From: Jatrophihabitans cynanchi
GTDB lineage: Bacteria > Actinomycetota > Actinomycetes > Mycobacteriales > Jatrophihabitantaceae
Assembly (NCBI RefSeq): GCF_027247405.1
Contig: NZ_CP097463.1
Coordinates: 2,294,001 to 2,358,000, forward strand
Length of the DNA: 64,000 nt
Direction of reading: 5' to 3'
The position numbers and the translations under genes are program-made. Positions 1 to 8,592 of the stretch are shown here, piece after piece. The notes under the pieces were generated by a model, which saw only the letters and a list, made by a program, of their open reading frames with translations, did not search any database and had not been told where the DNA came from. Each line of letters starts with the position of its first letter. The first letter of the stretch is position 1.

Positions 1-2
1 TC

Positions 3-77
3 TTCGCCTGGCATGACTGGCTGTGCGAGTGGAAGAAGTCAGAAGGCGGCATGGTTGCCACTCGTCCGCTGCACTGA
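3..77 (+). CDS. C-terminal end of an unidentified protein (partial)
   Basis: An open frame enters from the left edge and ends at a TGA at 75-77. The 24 visible residues are rich in Trp and charged residues (FAWHDWLCEWKKSEGG) and read like a real protein tail, but the family cannot be named from so little. Nothing convincing lies between this stop and the HD-domain gene at 254. The frame could also be accidental. Confidence 0.3.
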   Translation, partial: FAWHDWLCEWKKSEGGMVATRPLH

Positions 78-253
78 GCAGGCGGGCGAGGCGCGCGGAA
101 TCGGTGTCGGCGACCGTCAGCGAGTTTCTATCCTCGCGCGACCTCGAGTCCGACACGGCCCGGCGCATGAAGCGGGACTGACGGCCCAGGGACGTACGCG
201 ACGCGCCCTCGTGCCGGTTGCGACCATCACGGATCGCCTGTACGCATCGACTG

Positions 254-808
254 GTGAGTAACGACGAATCGTGGGCGCAGGCGACGGCCCGACGGCTTCT
301 GAGTGAGGTCGGAGGCCGGTACCCCCACAGCGCCTGCGTCGCCACGCGCGCTGCCGAGGCTGCATGCGTGCTGCTCTCAAGTTCGGACGCCGAGCTCGTG
401 ACGGCGGCCGCATGGCTCCATGACGTTGGCTACTCGCCTGATCTGGTGCAGACGGGGTTTCATCCGTTGGACGGGGCCCGGTGGCTGCGCACCAAGGGCG
501 TCGCGGAGTCGGTCTGCCGCCTGGTCGCGTGGCACACGTCGGCGTTCGCCGAGGCCACGGAGCGGGGCATGACCAACCTGCTCCTAGCCGAGTTCCCTCG
601 CCCCGATGAGAAGTCGTTGCGGGTGCTCACTTGGGCGGACCTCACCTCCAGCGCCACCGGGCAGCCGTGCACCGTCGAGGAGCGTGTTGCCGAGATCCTG
701 GCCCGCTACCCGTCCCACTCACCGGTCTACCGGACAATCACCGCCGCCCGCGCCGAGCTCACGAGGATCGGGTCCGAGGTCGGCCAGGCGATAAGGTCGA
801 CCAAGTGA
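254..808 (+). CDS. HD-domain protein (putative metal-dependent phosphohydrolase)
   Basis: This is a protein of about 184 residues with an HD motif in AAWLHDVGYSPD, an upstream histidine (YPHSA) and a later aspartate (WADLTSS). That arrangement fits the HD phosphohydrolase superfamily, whose members cleave phosphoester bonds of nucleotides or related substrates. The GTG at 254 (MSNDESW) is preferred, because the in-frame sequence upstream of it looks non-coding. The stop overlaps the start of the IspF-like gene (ATGA at 805-808), so the two are almost certainly co-translated. The substrate is unknown; pairing with an IspF-like enzyme suggests a diphosphate or nucleotide substrate, which is inference. 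Confidence 0.75.
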   Translation: MSNDESWAQATARRLLSEVGGRYPHSACVATRAAEAACVLLSSSDAELVTAAAWLHDVGYSPDLVQTGFHPLDGARWLRTKGVAESVCRLVAWHTSAFAEATERGMTNLLLAEFPRPDEKSLRVLTWADLTSSATGQPCTVEERVAEILARYPSHSPVYRTITAARAELTRIGSEVGQAIRSTK

Positions 809-1293
809 TGAGCTTCCGGACCGGCGTAGGACGCGACATCCACCGCCTCGTGCCCGGGCACCCGCTCGTCCTCGGCGGGGTCACGATCCCGGCCGACCGT
901 GGCTTCGCGACGCACTCCGACGGGGACGTTCTATCCCACGCCCTGGTGGACGCCCTTGCCGGCGCGATCGCCGACGGCGACCTCGGCGTGCATTATCCGG
1001 AGGACGACCCGGACGCGCAGGACGCCCGGTCCCTGGACTTCGTGACCGAGTTTGGCGAACACGTCCGCAAGGCGGGCTACGCGATCGTGAACGTCGACTC
1101 GTTCGTCGTCCTCGGCCCGATCAAGCTGCGCCCGTATATCGAGCAGATGCGCTCCAATGTCGCCGGTGCGCTCAAGCTGCCGCTGGCTGACGTGTCGGTG
1201 AAGGCACGCTCGAACGACGGACTCGGCCTGGAGGGCGAGGGAGCTGCGTGTTCAGCGTGGGCCAGCGTGCTCGTCCGGCCGGTAGATCACTGA
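808..1293 (+). CDS. IspF-like 2-C-methyl-D-erythritol 2,4-cyclodiphosphate synthase homologue
   Basis: The 161-residue product matches IspF in length and layout. It has the metal-binding DxH near the N-terminus (GVGRDIH), the HSDGD segment followed by the third ligand in LSHAL, and a DGDLG segment matching the DIG element. IspF cyclises CDP-methylerythritol phosphate in the non-mevalonate isoprenoid pathway. The C-terminal nucleotide-binding stretch differs: the usual Thr-Thr-x-Glu is replaced around KARSNDGLG, and the GRGEG turn is shortened to GEG. The ATG overlaps the upstream HD gene stop. The 3' end overlaps the convergent HTH gene by 42 bases. Its position in mobile DNA beside a regulator suggests an accessory paralogue with possibly altered substrate, not the housekeeping ispF. 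Confidence 0.8.
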   Translation: MSFRTGVGRDIHRLVPGHPLVLGGVTIPADRGFATHSDGDVLSHALVDALAGAIADGDLGVHYPEDDPDAQDARSLDFVTEFGEHVRKAGYAIVNVDSFVVLGPIKLRPYIEQMRSNVAGALKLPLADVSVKARSNDGLGLEGEGAACSAWASVLVRPVDH

Positions 1294-2016
1294 CGAGTCC
1301 CAGATCGAGTCGAACGCGGCCGCCAGCCGCGTGGCGATGCTCGCGCGGCCGTCTTCGGGGATCCGGAACTGGAACACCGGGGCGTCGGCGGCCGGCGTGC
1401 CGTAGATGTGCCAGTTGACCAACAGCTGTTCGTCAAACCGGAAGATCGACGAGTACAGCGTCGTCGCGTGCAACCGCAGCGTCCCCGGCACGGCGCGCAC
1501 GACCGGGGACGCGTAGCCGATCGCGAGCCTGCAGCGGCCGGTCATCGCCTCGCCGATCCCCTCCTCAGCACCGCGGGCTGCGACGGCGGCACTGTCCGGG
1601 TCGCCGAGACAGATGCGCACCTGGCAGCCGCGCTCGGCGGCATCGATGAGCCGGCCGGTGATGCCGGGCACCGTGTCCCACAACCAGGTCGCCGCGTAGG
1701 CGAGGACGTCCACATGACGCTCGGCGCCACGCAGCAAGGTCTCGATCTGGCCCGGTTGCAGCTCGCGGCGGCTGACATGCATATGCGCGAGTTCCTCGGG
1801 GATGTCACTGCGCAGTCCGAGGCCGGGCCACAAGATGCCGACCGGTACGCCGACCTCGGTCGCGACCGCCTGCGCCGTCGTGCGGTGCGGCTGCTGGCGG
1901 CCGGCGACCCATCGTTGAACCGTCTTCGGATCATCGACCGCGACGCGGCCGGCGAGCGCCGCCGGTGACAGGCCGGCGGCCTGCATCGCCGAAGCAAGGC
2001 GCTCGTTGCGGGGCAC
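1252..2016 (-). CDS. XRE-type HTH regulator with C-terminal DUF5919/PLD-like domain
   Basis: The product has about 254 residues. The first roughly 60 form a helix-turn-helix domain (RNERLASAMQAAGLS through KTVQRWVAGRQQPHR). The remainder resembles the C-terminal region found on many actinobacterial XRE proteins (DUF5919-type, distantly phospholipase-D-like), with segments such as HVDVLAYAATWLWD and CRLAIGYASP. GTG at 2016 is chosen because it starts directly before the HTH; the longer frame upstream has poor composition. It is convergent with the HD/IspF pair and overlaps the ispF-like 3' end. It probably regulates this cassette, but no operator was identified. Confidence 0.75.
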   Translation of the reverse strand: MPRNERLASAMQAAGLSPAALAGRVAVDDPKTVQRWVAGRQQPHRTTAQAVATEVGVPVGILWPGLGLRSDIPEELAHMHVSRRELQPGQIETLLRGAERHVDVLAYAATWLWDTVPGITGRLIDAAERGCQVRICLGDPDSAAVAARGAEEGIGEAMTGRCRLAIGYASPVVRAVPGTLRLHATTLYSSIFRFDEQLLVNWHIYGTPAADAPVFQFRIPEDGRASIATRLAAAFDSIWDSSVIYRPDEHAGPR

Positions 2017-2121
2017 ACAACGACCGTAGCACCAGTGGGGCGTTTGCGGCGATGAAACGCCCCAGCAAGTGCCCGAACAACGCGGTACCGGCGCTCTTCG
2101 CGCACCGGTCGAATCGGTCAC

Positions 2122-2640
2122 ATGTCAGCGAACATCACCAAGTGCCGCCAAGCATCGCACGGACGTGGACTACGCCGACGCGGCTGCGGCCGCTTCCCCG
2201 ACATCGAGCCCACCCAGGCGCATCGCGATGACCAACTCGAACGCGAGGCAAGGCGGGTGGCAGCCGACTCCGGCCGGGCGTCGACACCGGCCGTCAGCCC
2301 GGCACGACCACCGTTGCCACCGAAGCTTCTGCCAGAAGGACTTCGCGACGCGATCGTCGCGGCGTACCGACAGCGAGCCGAGCTATCGGCCACCAGCGCG
2401 GATGCCGCCGTCTCGCGCCGCCCGATGTGGGACCTCACCTCGCTGTTGTGCGAGGCAGCTCCCGCACTGGCGATCGAACCCGGCGAGGTCGCCGTCCGAC
2501 TCTGCGAGTTGCCGCTGAACGCAACGGCCGAGCAGGTGTGGGCCTGCGTACGGACTGCGCCCCGCGCGGACATGTGGGAGTACTCGAACGAGCACCACCA
2601 GTGTGTACGCATCGGCGACTGGCAGTCGTGGTTGCCGTGA
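2122..2640 (+). CDS. Hypothetical ICE protein
   Basis: The frame encodes up to 172 residues. Its C-terminal two thirds (from about residue 60) look like a folded soluble helical domain, with segments RDAIVAAYRQRAEL and MWDLTSLLCEAAPAL. The first 25 residues have poor composition, so translation may begin later, for example near 2260. No family is recognised. It ends in a GTGA overlap with the next frame, which supports a two-gene unit. It lies between the HTH regulator and the conjugation module. Confidence 0.45.
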   Translation: MSANITKCRQASHGRGLRRRGCGRFPDIEPTQAHRDDQLEREARRVAADSGRASTPAVSPARPPLPPKLLPEGLRDAIVAAYRQRAELSATSADAAVSRRPMWDLTSLLCEAAPALAIEPGEVAVRLCELPLNATAEQVWACVRTAPRADMWEYSNEHHQCVRIGDWQSWLP

Positions 2641-3170
2641 CCGCCGTCGCGGACGTCGACCCGTACCTCGACGCGGCCGAGCGGGTCTGCGCGCTGGTCA
2701 CCTCAGCCACCGGCCAGAGCTGGCCGGCAGGCCTCGTCGCGGACATGGCGTTGGTGGTGGCCGCGGTCGCCGACCTCGACCCCGATCGCGACGCCTCGTA
2801 CCGCTACCGGCCACGCTCCAATATCCGCTGGTTGCGCGGTCAGACCACGCACCGTCACATCAGCCCGGTCGTCCGCCGCGTGGTCGAGGTGTACGGCGTC
2901 GCGGAGCCGGTCGCACGACAGCTGTGCCACATCGGCCTCGGCACCGCGCAATTTGACGACCCTGGCCGCCCGGGATCCTCCTCCGCCCTGACCGTCAGCC
3001 TCAACGGCGTAGGTGACGTCAGCGACCGGATCGCCCACCGGTGGGCCGCTTGCCTCGCGCGCGCCAAGGGCGCCGGGCCTGTCCCGGTACTGGTCACCAA
3101 CCGGATGCGACGCCAAGTCCGGCGACACCGCGACGGTCGAGCCGCCACCGGCCTCTTCGTGAGCGCCTGA
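2637..3170 (+). CDS. Hypothetical ICE protein
   Basis: The frame starts at GTG 2637, overlapping the stop of the preceding gene, and encodes about 177 residues. The visible segments (DPYLDAAERVCALVTSATGQ, ISPVVRRVVEVYGVAEP, DVSDRIAHRWAACLARA) look like a soluble, mostly helical protein. There is no membrane segment and no recognisable motif. The C-terminus is rich in Arg. It is placed just upstream of the leader element that precedes the NlpC/P60 gene. The function is not known. Confidence 0.5.
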   Translation: MTAVADVDPYLDAAERVCALVTSATGQSWPAGLVADMALVVAAVADLDPDRDASYRYRPRSNIRWLRGQTTHRHISPVVRRVVEVYGVAEPVARQLCHIGLGTAQFDDPGRPGSSSALTVSLNGVGDVSDRIAHRWAACLARAKGAGPVPVLVTNRMRRQVRRHRDGRAATGLFVSA

Positions 3171-3228
3171 TCTCGCGGATCTCCCCCTCTGCACGTCGAA
3201 CACCGTCGTGATCGCCCGGTCCGGGCTG

Positions 3229-3283
3229 GGTGAACCGTCGCCGCCTGGACGGCTGTGTTGGTGACGGCCCCTTCTCCGGCCGC
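3229..3283 (+). promoter_or_regulatory. Leader RNA element, copy 1 (upstream of the NlpC/P60 gene)
   Basis: One of four related copies in this element. It begins GGTGAACCG, carries the shared block TGGACGGCT, and ends in a hairpin with stem CGGCC/GGCCG (3265-3269 and 3278-3282). It lies about 50 bases before the NlpC/P60 start. The placement recalls the published Streptomyces NLPC-P60 candidate cis-regulatory RNA motif; I could not compare it with that model. Confidence 0.6.
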
Positions 3284-3329
3284 ACTTACCCGCTGGAGGT
3301 CGGATGCGCACGCTGCAAGGGAGCCAGAC

Positions 3330-4373
3330 ATGAAGCCCGCTGTGATCGGCGGGATCGCCGCAGCCCTCATCGGTGCCCTGGTCCTGTTCCTGGTGGTGAT
3401 CGGCGGTAGCGCGTCGGGGGGTCTGGTTACCTCTGCGCTTGCGGTGACGCCGACCTGTGCCGGCAGGGGTCCGATCAGCGGATTGAATCCGACGCAGGCG
3501 GCGAACGCGCACACGGTGATCGCGGTTGCCGAGGGCGTGGGTGGCCGGCAGGCGGCGGTGATCGCGGTGTCGGTGGCGTTGGCCGAGTCGGACCTGCGGG
3601 ACTTGGGCAACACGAGCGTGCCCGGGTCGGACATCGGACAAGGGATGGGCTCGGATCACGACTCGGTCGGCTTGTTCCAGCAGCGGGCGTCGTGGGGCAG
3701 CGTGTCCGACCGCCTGGACCCGACGACTGCGACGCGCCTGTTCGTGTCCCGGCTGCTGGCCGTAGCGGGGTGGCGGCAGATGCCGCCGTGGCTGGCCGCG
3801 CAAGCCGTCCAAGACTCGGCCCACACCGACGGGTCGAACTACGAGGCGACGCTCGCGCTGGCACGACAAATCCTCGCGGGCGCCGGTGGTGGAACGAGCT
3901 GCGACACGCTCACCGGTGGCGCAGCGGCGAACACCCGGCCGGGTTCGCACGGCTTGCCCGACGACTACATCATCCCGGCCACAGCGAACGCGGCCGAGAC
4001 GGCGGTGATCACGTTCGCGATCGCCCAACTGGACAAGCCGTACGTGTTCGGCGCGGCGGGACCGAGGGCGTACGACTGCTCTGGGCTGACGATGACCGCG
4101 TGGGCCCAGGTCGGTGTCGGCCTGCCGCACTACACGGTTGCCCAGGCGCGCGCGGGCACCCCGGTGGCCAGCCCCGCTCGAATGTCGCCCGGGGATCTGA
4201 TCCTGGTGCCCGGTGACGACGGCACCGTCGCAGCCCCCGGCCACGTCGGCCTGTACCTCGGCGACGGGTTGGTGATCAATGCAGCCGACCCGGCCGACGG
4301 CATCCGCGTGCAGACCTACACCAACTTCGTACAGGTGGGCCATGGCCTGTCCGGCATCCGCCACATCGGCTGA
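3330..4373 (+). CDS. VirB1-like transglycosylase / NlpC-P60 peptidoglycan hydrolase of the conjugation system
   Basis: The 347-residue protein starts with an N-terminal membrane anchor (residues 5-30). A lysozyme-like domain follows, with a candidate catalytic Glu in ALAESDLRDLGN near residue 83. The C-terminal NlpC/P60 domain has a catalytic Cys in YDCSGL (about 248) and a His in PGHVGLYLGDG (about 304). Such two-domain enzymes open the cell wall for type IV secretion (VirB1 role; compare Orf14 of Tn916). ATG 3330 is chosen because a purine-rich ribosome site (AAGGGAG) precedes it. A longer in-frame ATG at 3255 overlaps the leader element and lacks a signal-like start. It heads the type IV secretion cluster. 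Confidence 0.9.
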   Translation: MKPAVIGGIAAALIGALVLFLVVIGGSASGGLVTSALAVTPTCAGRGPISGLNPTQAANAHTVIAVAEGVGGRQAAVIAVSVALAESDLRDLGNTSVPGSDIGQGMGSDHDSVGLFQQRASWGSVSDRLDPTTATRLFVSRLLAVAGWRQMPPWLAAQAVQDSAHTDGSNYEATLALARQILAGAGGGTSCDTLTGGAAANTRPGSHGLPDDYIIPATANAAETAVITFAIAQLDKPYVFGAAGPRAYDCSGLTMTAWAQVGVGLPHYTVAQARAGTPVASPARMSPGDLILVPGDDGTVAAPGHVGLYLGDGLVINAADPADGIRVQTYTNFVQVGHGLSGIRHIG

Positions 4374-4385
4374 GAGGAGCCACGC

Positions 4386-4592
4386 ATGAACGACGAATAC
4401 CACACCGCAAGGCACGAGCGGCCGTGGATCGAGTACCGCACCGACGCAGACACCCCATGGCGCGAGCGTGAATTCGACACTGTCGAAGAGGCTGAGGCGT
4501 GGGCGCACCAGCACCTCGGGCTCGACGTCGCTGACGTCGGACCGGCCCAGATCCCCGAGCCGGTCGAGCCTCCCCTGGGCATCGGGTGGTGA
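4386..4592 (+). CDS. Small acidic hypothetical protein
   Basis: The 68-residue product begins 12 bases after the NlpC/P60 stop, behind an AGAGGAG ribosome site. It is acidic and Trp-rich (WIEYRTDADTPWRE), and an EEAEAWAHQHLGL helix is visible. It has no membrane segment. Its stop codon lies inside the second leader-element copy, so translation of this gene may affect folding of that element. No family is recognised. Confidence 0.65.
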   Translation: MNDEYHTARHERPWIEYRTDADTPWREREFDTVEEAEAWAHQHLGLDVADVGPAQIPEPVEPPLGIGW

Positions 4593-4643
4593 AACGCCGC
4601 CGCCTGGACGGCTGAGGATGAGCGCCCCTTTCGTCCCGGGCGC
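4588..4643 (+). promoter_or_regulatory. Leader RNA element, copy 2
   Basis: It begins GGTGAAACG, carries TGGACGGCT, and ends in a hairpin with stem GCGCCC/GGGCGC (4622-4627 and 4638-4643). The stem sequence differs from copy 1 but pairing is kept. The TGA of the upstream small gene (4590-4592) is part of the conserved GGTGA. It lies about 30 bases before the two-helix membrane gene. Confidence 0.6.
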
Positions 4644-4672
4644 GACCACCCGAACGATTCAGGAGACGAACG

Positions 4673-4978
4673 ATGCGCATGCGCTCGCTGAACGGCGTGC
4701 TCGCCGGCCCGCCCCACATCGACCCCAACACCAACGGCCTACCCGGCGTCGGCGAGGCCGAGAAGATCGTCGGCGCGCTGCTCACCTTCGGGGTGATCGC
4801 CGCGGTCGCAGGGCTCGTAGTCGCGGCGATCGTGTGGGCGTTCGGTGGGCACTCGGCCAATCCGGCGCTGGTGCACCGCGGCAAGTCCGGCGTGCTGGTC
4901 GCGCTGGTCGCCGCGCTGCTGATCGGCGCCGCGAACGTACTCGTGCAGTTCTTCTGGAACGCCGGCACCGGTCTGTGA
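4673..4978 (+). CDS. Two-helix membrane protein, pilin/VirB2-like position (DUF6112-like)
   Basis: The 101-residue product has two hydrophobic helices, at about residues 32-58 (IVGALLTFGVIAAVAGLVVA) and 72-92. The N-terminal extension is short. The layout matches small proteins encoded at the head of actinobacterial type IV secretion clusters (DUF6112 family), which occupy the place of VirB2/TrbC pilins. The ATG at 4673 follows a CAGGAG site. The pilin role is inferred from size, topology and gene order. Confidence 0.7.
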   Translation: MRMRSLNGVLAGPPHIDPNTNGLPGVGEAEKIVGALLTFGVIAAVAGLVVAAIVWAFGGHSANPALVHRGKSGVLVALVAALLIGAANVLVQFFWNAGTGL

Positions 4979-5011
4979 CCGGCGGCCAGATCAAGACCGG
5001 AGGGGGTAGTC

Positions 5012-5803
5012 GTGTGGCGTGATCTGTGGGCCTACCGCCAGCGGACGGTTCTGGGCGCGGCGGGCGTGCTCGCCGGCCTGCTCGCGGTCGCCGTGATCGC
5101 GGCCGCGGTGTCCGGTGGTTCGGGTGGCCGCCCGGACGCGAGGACTACCCCCTCCCCGCCCACCGCATCGGTCTCCAAGCGCGGGCCGAGCGGCGCGGTG
5201 CCGGGGCCGCGCGCGAGCGGGTACGACCGGGCTGCGTGGAGCGCCGCACCGTCCGTCACTTCCGCGACCTCGACGGCGTACCCGGCGATCCCGGCCGCAG
5301 AGCGGACGCAACCAGACGTGTTCGCAACCGCCTTCGCCCGCGAGCTGCTGACCCGCGACTACCGGCACACCACCCGCGACGAGCTGCTGGCCTGGGCGCA
5401 AGCCTGCTCGGCGCCGTTGACGATCGTGCAGGTTCCGATGACCCCGGCCGACCGGGCCACCACGCTGGTCACCTCGCTGGTCACCCCCGGCTGGGACACC
5501 GGCGAGAGCGGCACCCCTGTCGGCACCGCCGCCGCATGGCTGGCGGCCCGCTCCCGCCAAGCCCACGCCACCGTCTCGGACGTGCGAGTGCAGTCGGTGC
5601 CGGACTTCCCGCCGCCCAAGACCAGTTTCACGCAGGCGACGTTCGACCGGCTAGTCACCGCCACCGTCACCCTGCATTCGACGGTGAGCGGCAAGCCGGT
5701 CGCCACCCAGGCGTCGGTGGCCTTCGAGGTCGTCATGACGGACGAGGCCGGGCGCCTTGGGGCGTCCGAGGTTCAGCACTGGGTCACCCGGAGGCGGTCG
5801 TGA
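5012..5803 (+). CDS. VirB8-like conjugal transfer protein with one N-terminal anchor
   Basis: The 263-residue protein starts at GTG 5012 behind a GGAGGGGG site. It has a single membrane helix (residues 14-36), a Pro/Ser/Thr-rich linker to about residue 95, and then an extracytoplasmic domain. This single-anchor layout is typical of VirB8 or TcpC proteins, which bridge membrane and cell-wall parts of the channel. No sharp motif proves the family; the call rests on topology and position between the pilin-like gene and trbL. The stop overlaps the trbL start (GTGA). Confidence 0.65.
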   Translation: MWRDLWAYRQRTVLGAAGVLAGLLAVAVIAAAVSGGSGGRPDARTTPSPPTASVSKRGPSGAVPGPRASGYDRAAWSAAPSVTSATSTAYPAIPAAERTQPDVFATAFARELLTRDYRHTTRDELLAWAQACSAPLTIVQVPMTPADRATTLVTSLVTPGWDTGESGTPVGTAAAWLAARSRQAHATVSDVRVQSVPDFPPPKTSFTQATFDRLVTATVTLHSTVSGKPVATQASVAFEVVMTDEAGRLGASEVQHWVTRRRS

Positions 5804-7110
5804 GTGGCTGCTCGATCAATCCGCTGTCGTGGGGACAGTGCGTCACCGGCGCGCTCGGTCACGTGATCGGTGGCGCCGGGAAGGCGATCGCAGGCGGCGT
5901 GTTCGATTCGATCGCGCACGCGTTCGCTACCGCCGCCAGCGGTGCGGTGAACTGGCTGTGGCGCCAGATCGGCTCCGCGACCGCGATCGACCTGTCCAGC
6001 AGGTCGATGGGAACGCTGTACGGGATCGCGGCCGGGATCGGCGTGCTCATCGCGCTCGGCCTGTTCGCGGTCCAGGTGATCGCCTGCGCGGTGCGCCAAG
6101 ACTTCGGCGGCCTCGGCCGGGCCGCCCGCGGCGTGGCCGTCTCCTCGCTCGGTGTGATCGTCGCGATCGGATCCGTCGCGGTGCTCCTGACCGCGGTGGA
6201 CACCCTGTCGAACGGTGTCGTGCAGGTCGCCACCGGGACCACGATGACCGGTATCGGGAAGAGGCTGGTCGCCGCCGACGTGCTCACCGGCGGTCAGCTC
6301 AATTCCGCAGGCATGCTGCTGTTCTCCCTCGTCCTGCTGATCTCGGTCGTGATCGTGTGGTGCGCGCTGATGATCCGCAAGATGCTGATCGTCGTCGCCG
6401 CAGTCTTCGCGCCGATCGCGTTCGCCGGAGCAACCAGCGACCTGACCCGCGGCTGGGTCCGCAAGTGGATCGAGTTCACGGTGGCGCTCGTGTTCTCCAA
6501 GCTGATCCTCGTCATCGTCTTCATGATCGGCCTGTCCCTGGTCAACGGCGCGGCGGCGACCGGCGGCGTCACCGACCACGTCACGAACTTGGCGATCGGC
6601 GCCCTCACGCTGCTGCTCGCGGGGTTCGCGCCGTGGATGGCGATCCGCATGGTCCACTTCACCGGAGACCACTTCGGGCACCTGCACTCCCAAGCCGCCG
6701 CGGCCCGCGCCGGCGGCGCCGCGGCAGTCGCGGCGCCCGGGAAGTTGTCGGCCACGCACTCGCAAGCCACCGCCATGCGCTCCAAGATCACGCCGACCGC
6801 GGGCGGCTTCGGCTCGGGCTCCGGGCCGTCCAGCGGCAAACAGCCTCCGCCCGGTACCGGGGCAGCGACCGGTGCCGGAGCGGCAGGCTCGGCTGCCGGG
6901 ATGGCAAGTGTCGGTCTCGCGGCCGCGCGGGCGCCGGGACAGATCGCCGGCTGGACGAGCCGAGCCGTCGACCAGGCCACCGCGGCAACCCCGTCGGCGA
7001 GCCCACCCACGGCGCCGGTCCGTCACGCGAACGGGGGCCCAACTCCCCCTGACCGCGGACAGTCAGAGTCTCCGCCGTCTCCGCCGGGCGCTCCACCGCC
7101 GCGCCGGTAG
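5800..7110 (+). CDS. TrbL/VirB6-like polytopic membrane protein
   Basis: The 436-residue protein starts at GTG 5800, overlapping the preceding stop. Hydrophobic helices are visible at about 72-94, 112-135, 170-190, 195-212, 235-255 and 268-285. A low-complexity tail of about 140 residues, rich in Ala, Gly and Pro, follows. The motif KMLIVVAAVFAPIAFAG and the conserved Trp-containing loop (RGWVRKWIEF) are characteristic of TrbL/VirB6 proteins, which form the inner-membrane channel. The long extra frame upstream of 5800 is a shadow of the VirB8-like gene. Confidence 0.85.
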   Translation: MSGCSINPLSWGQCVTGALGHVIGGAGKAIAGGVFDSIAHAFATAASGAVNWLWRQIGSATAIDLSSRSMGTLYGIAAGIGVLIALGLFAVQVIACAVRQDFGGLGRAARGVAVSSLGVIVAIGSVAVLLTAVDTLSNGVVQVATGTTMTGIGKRLVAADVLTGGQLNSAGMLLFSLVLLISVVIVWCALMIRKMLIVVAAVFAPIAFAGATSDLTRGWVRKWIEFTVALVFSKLILVIVFMIGLSLVNGAAATGGVTDHVTNLAIGALTLLLAGFAPWMAIRMVHFTGDHFGHLHSQAAAARAGGAAAVAAPGKLSATHSQATAMRSKITPTAGGFGSGSGPSSGKQPPPGTGAATGAGAAGSAAGMASVGLAAARAPGQIAGWTSRAVDQATAATPSASPPTAPVRHANGGPTPPDRGQSESPPSPPGAPPPRR

Positions 7111-7148
7111 ACGCGCCCACCCGCACTCGAGAAGCGAGGACACCCAAC

Positions 7149-8591
7149 ATGGCCTCACCCATCCCGCCCGTCCCGCTGACCCGGTTCGGCCGCCGCCAGA
7201 CCAAGGGCCTTCTGCTCGGCTACTCCGCTCCGGTCGTGATCACGGTCGGCGTCGGGCTGCTCGTCCTCGCGCTCGCCCTGTTCACCGCGGGCGCGGCCGG
7301 CATCGCGTTCACCGCCCCCGCTTGGGGAGCGCTGGTGGCGGCCGGGTTCGTCCGCTGGCACGGAGCACCCGTGATCGAGTCCGTCTCGCTGGTCGCCCAC
7401 TGGCAGATCCGCAAACTCACCGGCCAGACCCGCTACCGGGCCAAGCCCGACCGTCCCCGCCCGGCCGGAACCATGGGCCTGCCCGGCGACGCCGCCTGCT
7501 TACGGTTCCACGAACACCCGGCCACCGGGGCCGTGATGGTGCAGGACCCGTACCGGCGCACCCTCGCCGCGATCGTCCGCGTCTCACACCCGGCGTTCGT
7601 GCTCCTCGACCCCGGCGAGCAGACCCGACGGGTCACCGCCTGGTCCCGCGTGCTCGCCGGGCTCGCTGCGACCGGCACCTGCGCCGGCATCGGCGTTCTC
7701 GAGCAGGTGATCCCCGACCCCGGCCGCGGGGTCGTCGGCTGGTGGTGCGACCACGGCGTCCGCGACGGCACCTGGGCGGCCGAGGAGTACGAGACGCTGA
7801 TGAAGGTCGCCGCACCGTCGGCGTCCCGGCACCGCACCCTGATCACCGTCACCCTCGACCTGCGCCGCGCCGCCGGGTCGATCACCCACGCCGGCCGCGG
7901 GCTGGCGGCAGCCGCCGACGTCCTAGCCGGCGACATGACCAATCTAGAAACCGGGCTGCGCAACGCGGGCCTGCACGTCGATGGCTGGCTGAGCACCGGC
8001 GAGCTGGCCGCGGTGATCAGGCAGGCCTACGACCCCGAACTCTCGCTCACTACCGGTGATCCTGGTGCGCGCCTCGACCTCGGGCCGGCGGCCATCGACG
8101 AGGCGTGGGACTACCTGCGCCACGACTCCGGCTACTCCACGGTGCTGTGGATCTCCGACTGGCCCACCGCCGACGTCACCCCGTCCTTTCTGCACTCGCT
8201 GATCTTCACCCCGGGCGTACGCCGCAGCCTGTCGCTGATCGCCACACCCCTCGATGCCAGCGAGGCGATGAGAGCGATCCGGCGTGAGAAAGTCGACTAC
8301 CTCACCGACCGGGTCCAGAAGACCAGGACCGGACGGATCCTCGACGCCTCCGACGAGGCCGAATACGACGACGTCCTCGCCCGCGAACACGCCCTGATCT
8401 GCGGGCACGCGGACATGCGCTACACCGGCCTCATCACGCTGACCGCGACCAGCCTGCCCGGGCTACGCGCCGCGGTCGCCACCACTCAACGCGCCGCCAC
8501 CAGTTGCATGCTCGAAACCCGGGTCCTCTTTGGGCGGCAGGCCCAGGGATTCACCGCCGCGGCCCTGCCGCTCGGACGGACGGTCAGCTGA
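7149..8591 (+). CDS. SCO6880-family type IV secretion protein
   Basis: The 480-residue protein has two membrane helices near the N-terminus (residues 25-62) followed by a large cytoplasmic region. The opening segment TRFGRRQTKGLLLGYS and the gene order TrbL - this gene - VirB4 match the SCO6880 family of actinobacterial conjugative elements. The helices resemble VirB3/PrgI; the rest resembles the N-terminal part of VirB4, so this protein and the following ATPase may together do the work of a VirB3-VirB4 pair (inference). Its stop is two bases before the VirB4 start. Confidence 0.85.
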   Translation: MASPIPPVPLTRFGRRQTKGLLLGYSAPVVITVGVGLLVLALALFTAGAAGIAFTAPAWGALVAAGFVRWHGAPVIESVSLVAHWQIRKLTGQTRYRAKPDRPRPAGTMGLPGDAACLRFHEHPATGAVMVQDPYRRTLAAIVRVSHPAFVLLDPGEQTRRVTAWSRVLAGLAATGTCAGIGVLEQVIPDPGRGVVGWWCDHGVRDGTWAAEEYETLMKVAAPSASRHRTLITVTLDLRRAAGSITHAGRGLAAAADVLAGDMTNLETGLRNAGLHVDGWLSTGELAAVIRQAYDPELSLTTGDPGARLDLGPAAIDEAWDYLRHDSGYSTVLWISDWPTADVTPSFLHSLIFTPGVRRSLSLIATPLDASEAMRAIRREKVDYLTDRVQKTRTGRILDASDEAEYDDVLAREHALICGHADMRYTGLITLTATSLPGLRAAVATTQRAATSCMLETRVLFGRQAQGFTAAALPLGRTVS

Positions 8592-8592
8592 C

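Noticed and set aside
2703-4649. Minus-strand open frame of 648 codons opposite the NlpC/P60 region
   Set aside because: It is antisense to three well-supported plus-strand genes and has the Arg/Gly/Asp-rich composition typical of a GC-rich shadow frame.
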